DNA of 64,000 bases from Indibacter alkaliphilus LW1 (GCF_000295935.2 NZ_ALWO02000037.1:88259-152258), one strand, 5' to 3'; shown: positions 49,993 to 59,539, counted from the stretch's first letter. Notes: generated by a model not told the origin, from the letters alone. Made by a program: numbers and translations.

Positions 49993-50694
49993 ATGCAGAA
50001 ATTAAAAATCACCCTTGTATCATTCTTTATTCTATTGGCTGGTTCGGTACAAGCCCAAAATTTTTACAAAGAAAAAATTCCAAAAACAGAAGTTTTATCC
50101 ATTGGAATAGGTCCTTCCTTTATTTATGCAGACAATGGAGGAACATACAGAAATTTCAATTTCCCTTGGAATCCTGCAGCTTCCATCTCCTACACCAAGA
50201 GGTTTCACCCTCATTGGGGATTGAAAGCCACAGGAGGAGTACAGTGGATAGAAAGCGGCAATAGAAATCCTGCCCAAAGGGTACAGGACCATTGGAACCT
50301 GTATGGCAGTGCTTTCCAGTTTAATGGTGAGGCTTTCCACGCAGATGTGATGCCTATTTTCTACCTTTTCCCATTTATCAATCACATGAACAGGTCATGG
50401 GTCAATTTATATGCAGGATTGGGACTTGGAATCATTCATGTAGAAAGACAGGAAGCTTTTTCATTGGAACCTGACGCCCAATTTAGAAGAGCAAATATCA
50501 CGACCGGATATGTTCCATTCAGGGCCGGTATTAGCTTTAGATTGGGAGACTTGTCCGACATTGCATTGGAAGGAACTATGTTGTTTACCTTTTCGGACAA
50601 CTTAGATGGTAATGAAAACTTCAACAGGTTCGGAGACCATTTGGCTCAGGCACAGATCGTATATAAAAGATTTTTAGCCAAAAGGAAAAAGTAA
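49993..50694 (+). CDS. Predicted outer-membrane beta-barrel protein
   Basis: The 233-residue protein has a signal peptide (MQKLKITLVSFFILLAGSVQAQ), then alternating strands with many Gly and aromatic residues (VLSIGIGPSFIYADNGG, WGLKATGGVQWIESGN, WVNLYAGLGLGIIHV, PFRAGISFRLGDLSDIALEGTMLFTF). The C-terminus ends in KRKK after a long final strand, unusual for a barrel. The ATG at 49993 is chosen because it opens the signal peptide; the ATG-free upstream codons add no charge pattern. Function unknown. Confidence 0.65.
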   Translation: MQKLKITLVSFFILLAGSVQAQNFYKEKIPKTEVLSIGIGPSFIYADNGGTYRNFNFPWNPAASISYTKRFHPHWGLKATGGVQWIESGNRNPAQRVQDHWNLYGSAFQFNGEAFHADVMPIFYLFPFINHMNRSWVNLYAGLGLGIIHVERQEAFSLEPDAQFRRANITTGYVPFRAGISFRLGDLSDIALEGTMLFTFSDNLDGNENFNRFGDHLAQAQIVYKRFLAKRKK

Positions 50695-50698
50695 ACTT

Positions 50699-51199
50699 TT
50701 AACCAATCACCTCCAAATACTTCCTTGGAATATTGACCATCACATTTTGATGGATACCGGGTACACGGATGATGAAATAGTCTTTATTGCCTTTGTTGAC
50801 ACATTCACCTTCCATACCTTCCAAAGGACCTCCTAATATCTTAACAATTTCACCTTTTTCAATTTCGGAATTATCTGTTTCTACAGCTACTCCAGTTTCC
50901 AAAATCCGCTGAATGGTATCGATTTCCTCCTGCCTGACAGTGGCATGTTCTCCGGCAAAATGTACAAACTTGACTGCTCCAGGGACCTGCAAAGCTTCCC
51001 ATAAATTTACTTTTGATGTTTTTACAAATAGGTAGCCATTAAATAAAGCTTTCTGTACTTTCTTTTTTCTATCCGACCACTGTCTTAATTCTTCTACCAT
51101 CGGCAGGTACACCTCAAGGCCTTTTTCTCTCAAACGTTGCGCTACCTTCTTCTCTGCCCTAGAGGTAGTGTACATAACAAACCAATGTAATTCACTCAT
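50699..51199 (-). CDS. UpxY-family transcription antiterminator (NusG paralogue)
   Basis: The 166-residue protein has a NusG N-terminal domain (HWFVMYTTSRAEKKVAQRLREKGLEVYLPMV) and a KOW-like C-terminal domain (EKGEIVKILGGPLEGMEGECVNKGNKDYF). Bacteroidota UpxY-type NusG paralogues prevent premature termination in long polysaccharide operons. No such operon starts next to it here; the gene seems isolated, although sugar-related genes begin at 62015. Confidence 0.88.
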   Translation of the reverse strand: MSELHWFVMYTTSRAEKKVAQRLREKGLEVYLPMVEELRQWSDRKKKVQKALFNGYLFVKTSKVNLWEALQVPGAVKFVHFAGEHATVRQEEIDTIQRILETGVAVETDNSEIEKGEIVKILGGPLEGMEGECVNKGNKDYFIIRVPGIHQNVMVNIPRKYLEVIG

Positions 51200-51289
51200 A
51201 ATACCTTAGCAATTAAAATTCGAAATTACTAAATTATAAGCTTCTCTAAGGAAAAAAACTCAGCGAATTTAAATTCTTGGAACAACAAA

Positions 51290-51318
51290 AAACCCTTGAG
51301 GTAGAGCCTCAAGGGTTT
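51290..51318 (-). terminator. Terminator of the RND efflux operon
   Basis: A perfect 12-bp stem (AAACCCTTGAGG with CCTCAAGGGTTT) with a 5-base loop is followed on the minus strand by a T run, 37 bases past the last stop codon of the operon. Confidence 0.9.
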
Positions 51319-51354
51319 ATACATTTAAAAACCACCAACCTTTATTTAATCATG

Positions 51355-54300
51355 CTATTTCAATCTACGAATCAACATGTTTAATTTATCTGCCAATAAA
51401 TACATGACAGGTACAATCACTAACGTAAGGAATGTCGCAAAGGTTAACCCAAATATTACAGTCCAGGCCATGGGCCCCCAAAACTCCGCATTGTCCCCAC
51501 CGACGAAGAACTGAGGATCAAAGGAACTTAACAAAGTTCCGAAGTTGATATTCATCCCTATCGCCAATGGAATCAATCCCAGAACTGTGGTAATCGCCGT
51601 CAGCAATACCGGTCTCAACCTCGTCTTACCTCCTAAGATGATACTGTCCAGCAATTCATTGTACGGCAGGTATTCATCTTCAGGAGTATTGAGTTCTTCC
51701 CGTCTTCTCTCTCTGACCAAATTGGTATAATCGATCAATACGATGGCATTATTCACTACCACCCCTGCGAGGGAAATAATTCCGATCCCGGTCATAATGA
51801 CTACAAAGTCCATGTTGAAAATCAAAAGGCCAAGGAATACGCCAATAGTACTCAGAACCACCGAAGCCATGATGATAAAAGGCGTGGTCACGGAGTTGAA
51901 CTGAGCTACGATGATCAGAAATATTACGGAGACAGCTATAAACAATGCCCTCATCAGGAATGCAGTTGATTTTTCCTGCTCTTCCTGCTCTCCGGTAAAC
52001 TTAACCGTGATGCCATCACTTTCCTCAAACTCAGACACTAAAGCTTTCAGCTGATCATTTATCTCAGTAGGGTTATAGCCATCTGTCACATTTGAAAACA
52101 CGGTGATTACCTTATCCAAATCCTTCCTTTTGACAGATCCATAGGTAGAACCATATTCCAAATCAGCTACGGCAGAGATAGGAACTTCCTTTTTGTTGCC
52201 AAACTTGTCTCTGAAATTGATTTTTTTATTGATCAAAGAAGTAATGTCATATCGGTATTCATCCTTAAGTCTAAGCTGAATGGGGTAATCATCTTCTCCC
52301 TCTTTAAACTTGGATACTTCAAGGCCAAACAAAGCAGTTCTAAGCTCATTGGCAATGGTAGAAGTAGACAAACCAAAACGTCTTGCAGTTTCTCTGTTAA
52401 TCTTCAACACCACCTCAGGGCTCCCCAATTCCAGGTCTGATTTCAGTTCCTCGATACCAGGTACATTGGCATTGGCAAGATACTCTCTAAGCCTATTGGT
52501 GTAGGTAATCAATTCCTCAAAATTTTCCCCGCTCACCTCAATATTGACAGCCTTTCCTACTGGAGGGCCATTTGTCTGTTTGTCCACAGTGGCCAGTACT
52601 CCTGGGTACTTCTCAACCAATTCACGGATTTCTTCCATGATTTTATTGGTGTTGATCCCCTGTCTAAATTGATATTCCAAGAAACTGATCGTCACTTTAG
52701 CTTTATGCGGAGTAGGTGTATTGCCCATACTTGACATCTGATCTCCGGTACCCTCTCCTACTTGCGTGATCACCGCCTCGATGATGTCTTCATAAGGCCT
52801 CAATACATCTGCGAGGTCATTTTCCATCTGCTTCATAAAAGCATTGGTAGCTTCCGTATCTGTACCGATTGGGTTTTCTATGAAAATATTGACAAGCGCA
52901 GGTTGGTTATCCGGAAAGAAAAGCACTTTTGGTGACCTAATTCCCAATAAAACCACACTCAAAACCAAAAGAAGTACAGTGCCTCCGAAAAAGAAGTATG
53001 GTTTTTTACCTATTAAAGCAAACTTCAAAGTCTTCTCGTACAACTCTTCCAGCCTTACCAAGAACACATTTTGAAACCACCTGATGGCTTTACGCATCAC
53101 CAGGACATTGAATGCTGTAAGCAGAGATGCCAAGGCAAAGAGATTACCAAAAGTAATGGATCCTGCCAGATAGGAAATCCCGGCCATCACCATCAGAATG
53201 ATGGCAATCATGAGAGGCTTTTTCTTAGGTCTTTCTTTTTCTACATCCTGTAACTTCATGAATAGTGATGTCAAAACAGGATTGACTACCAAGGCTACAA
53301 ACAATGAGGAAGAAAGTACGATAATCAAGGTGATGGGAAGGTATTTCATAAACTCCCCGATAAGATCATCCCAGAAAGCCAGTGGCATAAATGCCGCCAA
53401 TGTAGTGGCTGTAGAAGTAATGATAGGCCAAGCTACTTCTCCTACACCCTCTTTGGCTGCTCTTATCGGTGACTTGCCCTCCTGCATCAAACGGTAAATG
53501 TTCTCCACCACCACAATACCGTTGTCCACCAACATTCCCAAGGCCAAGATCAAGGCAAAAAGTACCATCAGGTTTAGCGTAATGCCAAGAGCATTGAGCA
53601 CCAAGAAGGAGATGAACATAGAAAGTGGAATCGCAATACCCACAAATAGTGCATTCCTGAATCCGAGGAAAAACATCAATACCAATACCACCAGAATCAC
53701 CCCGAAAATGATGGAGTTCTCCAGGTCATTCACCTGAGAACGGGTTTGCTTGGATTGGTCATTGGTAATGGAAATCTCCAAATCCTCGGGAAAACGGTTT
53801 GCTTTGGCTTCATCAATGATGACTTTGATTTTATCAGCAGCATCAAGCAGGTTTTCTCCACTTCTTTTTACCACATTGACGGTTACTACAGGTAATTTAT
53901 TGCTTCTGGCATAACTGGTTCTTTCCTTGTAGGTATCTGACACTTCAGCCACATCAGAGAGGTAAACAATTTTGTTTTCCTCTGTCTTGATGATGATGTC
54001 ATTGAGCTCGTCAGGATGATCAAATTCACCAGTAATTCTCAAGGACCTTCTAAACTCACCCGAAAGAAGGTTACCTCCTGAAATAGTAACATTTTCCTGT
54101 GAAACAGCATCCGAAATATCACTGAAGGCTACTCCCAGCGCTTCCATTTTGTAAATGTCTGCGTCTATCCGGATTTCTCTTTCCACTGTACCTCTCAGCT
54201 CAGCTTTGGATACTTCAGGAAGCTTTTCAATTTCATCCTCCAGGTATTCACCGAATTTCTTCAGTTCCTGCTCTGAATAATTTCCGGAAATATTGACATT

Positions 54301-54762
54301 CATGATCGGGAAATCAGAAGTATTGATTTCCAGGACGTCCGGATCCCGGTCTAAGTCTGTGGGTAATTCACTTTTCGATTTGTCTACTGCATCTTTGACA
54401 TCCTGCAATGCTTTGGTGATTTCTACTCCTGGATTGAATTCAATGACAACAGAGGAAAAATCCTGTACCGAGGTGGATTTGATGCTTTTGACATTATTGA
54501 TCGACTTCAACTCCTTTTCTATAGGTCTGGTAATAAGGTTTTCCATATCTACCGGAGAGTTGCCGGGATATGAGGTACCTACATACACAGTAGGAATGAC
54601 GATTTCCGGGAAACTCTCTTTGGGCATGGTCCTGTAGGCCAACATCCCCAAGACTGAGATGATGAGTACCAAGATCACTACCGAGGTCTGGTTATTGACT
54701 GATAAAGAACTCAGTCCAAACTCCCGTATGACTCCTTTTTTATTTTCCTGTATCTGACTCAT
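51355..54762 (-). CDS. RND efflux transporter, inner-membrane pump
   Basis: The 1135-residue AcrB/HAE1-type pump has two repeats of transmembrane and periplasmic porter domains (MPKESFPEIVIPTVYVGTSYPG after the first helix; TGIGIISLAGVVVNNAIVLIDY in the second half). It is longer than E. coli AcrB (1049); an insert with extra hydrophobic segments lies near 500-560 (PLMIAIILMVMAGISYLAGS). In the fourth helix the proton-relay pair is Asp-Asn (LVDNGIVVVEN) instead of the Asp-Asp of AcrB. It starts 2 bases after the adaptor gene and closes the operon. Substrate range unknown. Confidence 0.93.
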   Translation of the reverse strand: MSQIQENKKGVIREFGLSSLSVNNQTSVVILVLIISVLGMLAYRTMPKESFPEIVIPTVYVGTSYPGNSPVDMENLITRPIEKELKSINNVKSIKSTSVQDFSSVVIEFNPGVEITKALQDVKDAVDKSKSELPTDLDRDPDVLEINTSDFPIMNVNISGNYSEQELKKFGEYLEDEIEKLPEVSKAELRGTVEREIRIDADIYKMEALGVAFSDISDAVSQENVTISGGNLLSGEFRRSLRITGEFDHPDELNDIIIKTEENKIVYLSDVAEVSDTYKERTSYARSNKLPVVTVNVVKRSGENLLDAADKIKVIIDEAKANRFPEDLEISITNDQSKQTRSQVNDLENSIIFGVILVVLVLMFFLGFRNALFVGIAIPLSMFISFLVLNALGITLNLMVLFALILALGMLVDNGIVVVENIYRLMQEGKSPIRAAKEGVGEVAWPIITSTATTLAAFMPLAFWDDLIGEFMKYLPITLIIVLSSSLFVALVVNPVLTSLFMKLQDVEKERPKKKPLMIAIILMVMAGISYLAGSITFGNLFALASLLTAFNVLVMRKAIRWFQNVFLVRLEELYEKTLKFALIGKKPYFFFGGTVLLLVLSVVLLGIRSPKVLFFPDNQPALVNIFIENPIGTDTEATNAFMKQMENDLADVLRPYEDIIEAVITQVGEGTGDQMSSMGNTPTPHKAKVTISFLEYQFRQGINTNKIMEEIRELVEKYPGVLATVDKQTNGPPVGKAVNIEVSGENFEELITYTNRLREYLANANVPGIEELKSDLELGSPEVVLKINRETARRFGLSTSTIANELRTALFGLEVSKFKEGEDDYPIQLRLKDEYRYDITSLINKKINFRDKFGNKKEVPISAVADLEYGSTYGSVKRKDLDKVITVFSNVTDGYNPTEINDQLKALVSEFEESDGITVKFTGEQEEQEKSTAFLMRALFIAVSVIFLIIVAQFNSVTTPFIIMASVVLSTIGVFLGLLIFNMDFVVIMTGIGIISLAGVVVNNAIVLIDYTNLVRERRREELNTPEDEYLPYNELLDSIILGGKTRLRPVLLTAITTVLGLIPLAIGMNINFGTLLSSFDPQFFVGGDNAEFWGPMAWTVIFGLTFATFLTLVIVPVMYLLADKLNMLIRRLK

Positions 54763-54764
54763 AT

Positions 54765-55895
54765 TTATTGCTGTGCAATGTTCACATTAAATCCATCACC
54801 TACTTCTCTGAAACCTTTGTCTACCAATACTTCATTTCCGGATAGCCCATCTTTGATTTCAGTGATATCCCTGTAGGTCCTGCCTCTTTCTACATAACGC
54901 TTCACACTGTGTCCATCCTCTACGACAAAGACATAATCACCTCTTGTATCCTGCAAAATCAGGTAATTGGGGACAGTGACTGCATTTTCACTTTCGTAAT
55001 CTTTTATCCTCAAAACCGATATCATGTTAGGTTTTACATTCGCCATTCTAGGCAGGAAAACCTCGACTTTAAAAGTCCTATTATTGGGATTGATGATGGC
55101 ACCTACCGCAGACACTTTGGTCCTCAAGGTTTCATTGATGGAAGGGAAAGTGATTTCAACAGAATCTCCCCTGCTGACCACCCCTATATACCGTTCAGAG
55201 ACATCTGCTTCTATAAACAGGTCACTGTCTCCTACAAACTGAAACATCGGAGTGCCGGGCTGAACCAACTCTCCCAATCGGATAAGTACAGTCTCCACTG
55301 TTCCGCTAAATGGTGCGCGGATAACTGTTCTTGACTCTTGGGTTTTCAGTCCAGCAAGATTTTTCTCCAAGGTTTCTTTTCTGTTTTTGGCTTCCAAAAA
55401 CTGCAGCTCAGTACCTATCTGTTGATTCCAAAGCCTTTCTTGTTTTTCAAAAATGGTAGATGCCAGTTCAAGTTGCTTTTCCACTTCCTCAATGTTTCGC
55501 TGAATGGATTCCGCGTCTATTCTCGCCAAAGGCTGTCCAGCCTTTACCTGCATTCCTTCCACTGCCATTACTTCCTGTACCCTTCCTGATACCTCTCCGC
55601 TGATACTTACATTCTTTTTGGAAAGCACCGATCCTGTCACTTCCACAAAGTGATCAAACTGCCCCAGCTTTGCTTCTTTGGTAGTAATCAAAATTGATTT
55701 TCTGTTTTCTCTGGCAAAATCCGGATCCATCTCCGCGATATTCTTTTCGAGTTCTTCTATGGATACTCTCAAAGCAGCGGCTTCCTTCTTTTTGGATTCC
55801 AGTTCTTCTTTTTTGGCAGCAAGCTCATCTTTTTGCCCACAAGATGCCACCAACAAAATCAGGGCGGCTGTCAACAATTGAAAATAAGTTTTCAT
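54765..55895 (-). CDS. RND efflux periplasmic adaptor (membrane-fusion lipoprotein)
   Basis: The 376-residue adaptor has lipobox VASC with Cys19, an N-terminal coiled coil (KKEELESKKKEAAALRVSIEELEKNIAEMD), a lipoyl half-motif (GSVLSKKNVSISGEVSGRVQEVMAVEGMQVKAGQPLARID), a central hairpin and a beta-barrel domain. It bridges the inner-membrane pump to the TolC-type outer channel. It lies 31 bases downstream of the OMF gene and 2 bases upstream of the pump gene. Confidence 0.93.
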   Translation of the reverse strand: MKTYFQLLTAALILLVASCGQKDELAAKKEELESKKKEAAALRVSIEELEKNIAEMDPDFARENRKSILITTKEAKLGQFDHFVEVTGSVLSKKNVSISGEVSGRVQEVMAVEGMQVKAGQPLARIDAESIQRNIEEVEKQLELASTIFEKQERLWNQQIGTELQFLEAKNRKETLEKNLAGLKTQESRTVIRAPFSGTVETVLIRLGELVQPGTPMFQFVGDSDLFIEADVSERYIGVVSRGDSVEITFPSINETLRTKVSAVGAIINPNNRTFKVEVFLPRMANVKPNMISVLRIKDYESENAVTVPNYLILQDTRGDYVFVVEDGHSVKRYVERGRTYRDITEIKDGLSGNEVLVDKGFREVGDGFNVNIAQQ

Positions 55896-55926
55896 ATATA
55901 GTCTATGTAAATTCTAAGTTGATTGA

Positions 55927-57285
55927 TTAAAGGATACCCAATGCTTTTTCCAGTTCCACTTTGGCGATCAAAGCATCATACAGGGCAGAGAAGTAATTGG
56001 TTTCTGCTTCTTTGAGGGCAGAATCTGCTTCTACCACCTCAAGGTTGGAACCAACACCTTCCTGATACTTGATTTTGGTCATTTCGAATACTTCCAGGGC
56101 TAAGTCCATGTTTTCTTGCTGAACAACTAGAGCAGAAATACTATTTTTTAAATTTGCTTTTGCTTGAAATTTTTCAACTTCAATACTTTGATCTAGGAAA
56201 AATGATTGATTTTCCAGCTGCTTTATTTGTACTCTATTCTGCTGGATTCTTGCACTTTTTGCAAGTCCATCAAAAATTGGAATGGATAATGAACCACCAA
56301 TAAAAGCACCTGTAAACCAACGATTTGCATCCATAATATCACCAAGACGCTCACTAGCTGCATTTCTCTGATAGGTAGCAAAAGCGGATAATCTTGGAAT
56401 ATATTGGACTAAATTATTTTTCAAGTCTAACTTGACTAAATCCAAATTTGTATTGAGTTGATCAATTTCAACCCTTCGACTTCCATCCATGATTAACAGA
56501 TCTTCAACTTCAAGCCTGTCATTAAGATCTTCCAAAGTTTCGGTCAGATATACTTCTTGGTTACTAGGTAATCCAATTTGAAGTTTGAAAAGCTCAACAC
56601 TGATCATAGTGGCTGCAATCACTTTATCCAACTCTGTTTTTAAATTATTCCTTTGGACTTTTACCCGGGAAACATCTAGCTTCTCAACAAAACCAGCTTC
56701 GTAGAGTGCCTCGGTCTCACCCAAAAGCATTTCAATTCTTTCCAAGTTTGCATCAATCAATTGTCTTCGTTGTTCGTTTACTAAGACCGAAAAATAAGCC
56801 TTCTTAACTGCTTCCTTGACATCGACTTCTGTCTTAAGTCTATCGTACTCTGTCAACATTTTGTAAGTTTTGGCGGCTTGAAGGCCTACAAAGTATGACC
56901 CATCAAAAATCATTTGGTTAGCCTGTACAGCTACTGCTGAACTTAGAGGCACTCCAAATCTTAGAGGTAATACATCCAGCTCTACGGATGGATCAGCAAA
57001 GGGACCTTCATTTGGAACAAAGACTACGGGAATCGCCGCATTGTAGGTTAAGTCCACACTTCCATTAATCTGAGGAAGACCTTCAGAACGCCTTTCCTTG
57101 ATTGTTGCCTTGGCTATAAGTGTTTCCAATTGCGCGTTTTTTGCATCCACATTATTTTCCAATGCATAGCGAAGGCTTTCTTCTAGAGACAGTTCCACTA
57201 CTTGTTGTGCATGGATAGTAAAGACTACAAAAACCGCAAGCAGGACTGCTAAAACACCTGATTTCTGTTTAATTGTGGTTTTCAT
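55927..57285 (-). CDS. TolC-family outer-membrane efflux channel
   Basis: The 452-residue protein has a signal peptide (to about HAQ at 27) and the repeated helical structure of outer-membrane factors: ELSLEESLRYALENNVDAKNAQLE near 31 and EGVGSNLEVVEADSALKEAETNYFSALYDALIAKVELEKALG at the C-terminus. It is the exit duct of the tripartite pump encoded downstream. Its start overlaps the TetR regulator's end by 17 bases. Confidence 0.93.
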   Translation of the reverse strand: MKTTIKQKSGVLAVLLAVFVVFTIHAQQVVELSLEESLRYALENNVDAKNAQLETLIAKATIKERRSEGLPQINGSVDLTYNAAIPVVFVPNEGPFADPSVELDVLPLRFGVPLSSAVAVQANQMIFDGSYFVGLQAAKTYKMLTEYDRLKTEVDVKEAVKKAYFSVLVNEQRRQLIDANLERIEMLLGETEALYEAGFVEKLDVSRVKVQRNNLKTELDKVIAATMISVELFKLQIGLPSNQEVYLTETLEDLNDRLEVEDLLIMDGSRRVEIDQLNTNLDLVKLDLKNNLVQYIPRLSAFATYQRNAASERLGDIMDANRWFTGAFIGGSLSIPIFDGLAKSARIQQNRVQIKQLENQSFFLDQSIEVEKFQAKANLKNSISALVVQQENMDLALEVFEMTKIKYQEGVGSNLEVVEADSALKEAETNYFSALYDALIAKVELEKALGIL

Positions 57286-57892
57286 GTTGTGCTGTGTTTT
57301 TTTGGTTTAGGTATGCTTCTTTTCCTTTTTCAGTAAAAATTCCATAAAGAAAATGCTCAAAGATCTCCAGCTGCAAATCGACAATATTGTACTTGGCCGG
57401 GGGAAACTTAATCGGATCAAAACTTAACATCATTTGTTCCAATCTCATCAGTCCCAAAATTTCACTGTTAATTTCTGGTCGGAAAAAACCTTGTTTTTTC
57501 CCTTCTTCCAACAACTCGATGATTTCCTGAAGAACAAAATCGCGCTTAAAATTTTCAAACAACTGCCAGCTTTGAGGGAAATACCGCTGGATTTCATTTA
57601 AAACCATGGGGTTCAGATTGGCAAATCGCTCTCTCATGTACCGGGAGAGCTGCACCAAGTGCTCAATCACTCCGATTTTGCTCTGAGGAAAACGCTCAAT
57701 GTGGCATTTGTCTCCCTGAATGGCTTTTTCAAAAGTTTCATACACCAACTGGTTCTTATCCGAAAATTCCTGATAAATGGTCTTTTTTGATACTCCTGCC
57801 TGCCTGGCAATGTCATCCATGGTAACCGACCTTACCCCAAAGCGCATAAATTGCTCTGTCGCTGTTTCTATAATTTTCTCCCTGGTCTCCAA
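57269..57892 (-). CDS. TetR-family regulator of the efflux operon
   Basis: The 207-residue regulator has a helix-turn-helix near 22-45 (VTMDDIARQAGVSKKTIYQEF) and a variable helical ligand domain. It is the first gene of the TetR-OMF-MFP-RND operon and overlaps the channel gene by 17 bases, so it probably represses its own operon. Candidate operators lie at 57999-58058. A strong hairpin occupies the leader just ahead of the start codon. Confidence 0.92.
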   Translation of the reverse strand: METREKIIETATEQFMRFGVRSVTMDDIARQAGVSKKTIYQEFSDKNQLVYETFEKAIQGDKCHIERFPQSKIGVIEHLVQLSRYMRERFANLNPMVLNEIQRYFPQSWQLFENFKRDFVLQEIIELLEEGKKQGFFRPEINSEILGLMRLEQMMLSFDPIKFPPAKYNIVDLQLEIFEHFLYGIFTEKGKEAYLNQKNTAQHENHN

Positions 57893-57912
57893 TTCATCTA
57901 TAATTTGGATGC

Positions 57913-57956
57913 AAAACTCAGGAAACTTTTCAAAAGTTCAAAGTTTCCTGAGTTTT
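57913..57956 (-). promoter_or_regulatory. Perfect 17-bp-arm hairpin in the efflux-operon leader
   Basis: AAAACTCAGGAAACTTT (57913-57929) is exactly complementary to 57940-57956, with a 10-base loop. The region can also form a smaller alternative stem, AACTTTT with AAAAGTT (57924-57938), which excludes the large one. On the minus strand it lies 20 bases before the TetR start. On the plus strand it has a T6 tail. It could be an attenuator, a dyad operator, or a terminator for opposite-strand transcripts. Confidence 0.6.
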
Positions 57957-57998
57957 TTAAGAAATTTTTTTAATCATTAATTCACTTCAATCAAACTA

Positions 57999-58058
57999 AA
58001 TACCGAACCAGTGTCCGATTTCGTCCAAATCAGAATTTTATTTGTTCAATACCGAACA
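57999..58058. promoter_or_regulatory. Repeated AATACCGAAC sites, candidate TetR operators
   Basis: AATACCGAAC occurs at 57999-58008 and 58048-58057. The right copy is inside the dyad TGTTC-AATACC-GAACA (58043-58058); the left is inside an imperfect dyad ACCGAAC-cagt-GTCCGAT. An exact minus-strand -7 box (CAAAGATA on the plus strand, 58063-58070) lies just upstream of the right copy with respect to the efflux operon, so binding there would block initiation. Confidence 0.6.
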
Positions 58059-58107
58059 GCCTCAAAGATAATTGGACATCCAAAAGAATTTGTAAGATTA
58101 AAAACCA

Positions 58108-58115
58108 TAGCTTTG
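58108..58115 (+). promoter_or_regulatory. -7 box (TAGCTTTG) of the alpha/beta-hydrolase gene
   Basis: An exact TAnnTTTG match lies 28 bases before the ATG at 58144. The nearest TTTG (58089-58092) is 15 bases upstream, closer than usual. It shares the control region with the divergent efflux operon. Confidence 0.45.
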
Positions 58116-58143
58116 TAATTAGGACAAAGCCATTTCAATCAAT

Positions 58144-58968
58144 ATGGAATTTTTGGAAACTGGATTAGGTAGGTTGGCTTATGAAAGGCATGGATCAGGG
58201 CCTGAAGTCTTTCTGTTTTTTCATGGTTTTGGTCAAAACAGGAAAATCTACTATCCCTATTTATCTTTCAGGAAAGAAAATCAAAGCTTCCTGTTTATTG
58301 ATATTTTTTATCATGGTGAAAGCAGCTGGAATTCCGTTTCCAACAAGTTGACCAAAGAAGAATGGAGACTGATAATAGCCCATCTGATGGCCAAAGAATC
58401 ATTCAAAGAGTTTCACTTGGTCGGCTTTTCTATGGGAGGCAAATTCAGCCTGATCTGTATGGAGCTTTTTCCCAATTATGTCAAATCTCTTTTACTCATG
58501 GCTCCAGATGGGATCAAAACCGGGTTTTGGTACAATATGGCCACTTTCCCCGGAATGCTTAACAGGCTTTTCAAACATGTGGTATTTCATCCGGAAAGAT
58601 TTTTCAAGACCATTGATTTGCTTTACAAGCTCGGCCTTTTACAAAACAGCTTGGTCAAATTTGTAAAATCCCAAATGCAGACCCGCACAAAAAGGGCCCA
58701 GGTCTACTTCACCTGGAATGTGTTCAAGCCTTTACAGCCGGATTTAGGTCAAATAATCAAAATGATACGCCTTCACGAACAGCCTGTAGTATTGGTGACC
58801 GGGAAATTTGACCAAATGGTGACTTCTGAAAATCTAAAAAGGTTCAGCTCAAAGATCCCCCAACTCCAAAATATAGAATTGGAAAGTGGGCATAACACAC
58901 TTGTAGAAGATACCCTTGCCTATTTGCAAAAATCAGAGAACATAGGATTTTTTAATTTGAATATGTAA
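58144..58968 (+). CDS. Alpha/beta-hydrolase
   Basis: The 274-residue protein has the alpha/beta-hydrolase fold: oxyanion segment FHGFGQNR near 26-33, nucleophile Ser96 in VGFSMGG, and likely partners Asp223 (GKFDQMV) and His250 (ESGHNTLVED). The cytoplasmic location follows from the lack of a signal peptide. It is divergent from the efflux operon and might be co-regulated by that TetR. Substrate unknown. It is followed by the SRPBCC gene 27 bases later. Confidence 0.85.
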   Translation: MEFLETGLGRLAYERHGSGPEVFLFFHGFGQNRKIYYPYLSFRKENQSFLFIDIFYHGESSWNSVSNKLTKEEWRLIIAHLMAKESFKEFHLVGFSMGGKFSLICMELFPNYVKSLLLMAPDGIKTGFWYNMATFPGMLNRLFKHVVFHPERFFKTIDLLYKLGLLQNSLVKFVKSQMQTRTKRAQVYFTWNVFKPLQPDLGQIIKMIRLHEQPVVLVTGKFDQMVTSENLKRFSSKIPQLQNIELESGHNTLVEDTLAYLQKSENIGFFNLNM

Positions 58969-58995
58969 ATTAACTGAAGATCAACCCACTACATT

Positions 58996-59538
58996 ATGAA
59001 ATTCCTTAAAATTACCGGGATAGTCATCGCACTTCTTGTCGCTATCCCATTTATCCTTGCTTTGTTTGTGCCCAGAGATTATTCAGTAGTAAGGGAAGTA
59101 AACATAGAAAGGCCTCATCAGGAGGTATATGACTACACCAAATTGCTGAAAAACCAGGATCAATACAGCAAATGGCAACTGATGGATCCCAATATGCAAA
59201 AAGAGTACAGAGGCACTGATGGAAAAGTCGGATTTGTGTCTTTTTGGAAAAGTGACAATCCAGAAGTAGGATCAGGTGAACAGGAGATTTTGGCAATAAA
59301 AGATGGAGAAAGAATTGATTATGCACTTAGATTTTTTGAACCCTTTCAATCAGAAGATAAAGCCTATATGGAATTTGAAAAGATAGAATCAAACAAGACC
59401 AAGGTTCGATGGGGGTTTGATGGACATATGGCTTACCCTATGAATGCCATGCTATTCGTCATGGATATGGAAACAATGCTCGGGGATGATTTTGAGGTAG
59501 GACTCAGAAACCTTAAGGAAATTTTAGAAAAGAAATAA
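58996..59538 (+). CDS. SRPBCC-family (START/polyketide-cyclase-like) protein with N-terminal helix
   Basis: The 180-residue protein starts with a membrane helix (FLKITGIVIALLVAIPFILALFV) and continues with a Bet v1-like SRPBCC fold (REVNIERPHQEVYDYTKLLKNQDQYSKW, GSGEQEILAIKDGERIDYALRFFEPF). These domains bind hydrophobic ligands. The combination of a single helix plus SRPBCC suggests anchoring at the inner membrane. It is probably co-transcribed with the preceding hydrolase and ends at a terminator. Confidence 0.85.
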   Translation: MKFLKITGIVIALLVAIPFILALFVPRDYSVVREVNIERPHQEVYDYTKLLKNQDQYSKWQLMDPNMQKEYRGTDGKVGFVSFWKSDNPEVGSGEQEILAIKDGERIDYALRFFEPFQSEDKAYMEFEKIESNKTKVRWGFDGHMAYPMNAMLFVMDMETMLGDDFEVGLRNLKEILEKK

Positions 59539-59539
59539 A

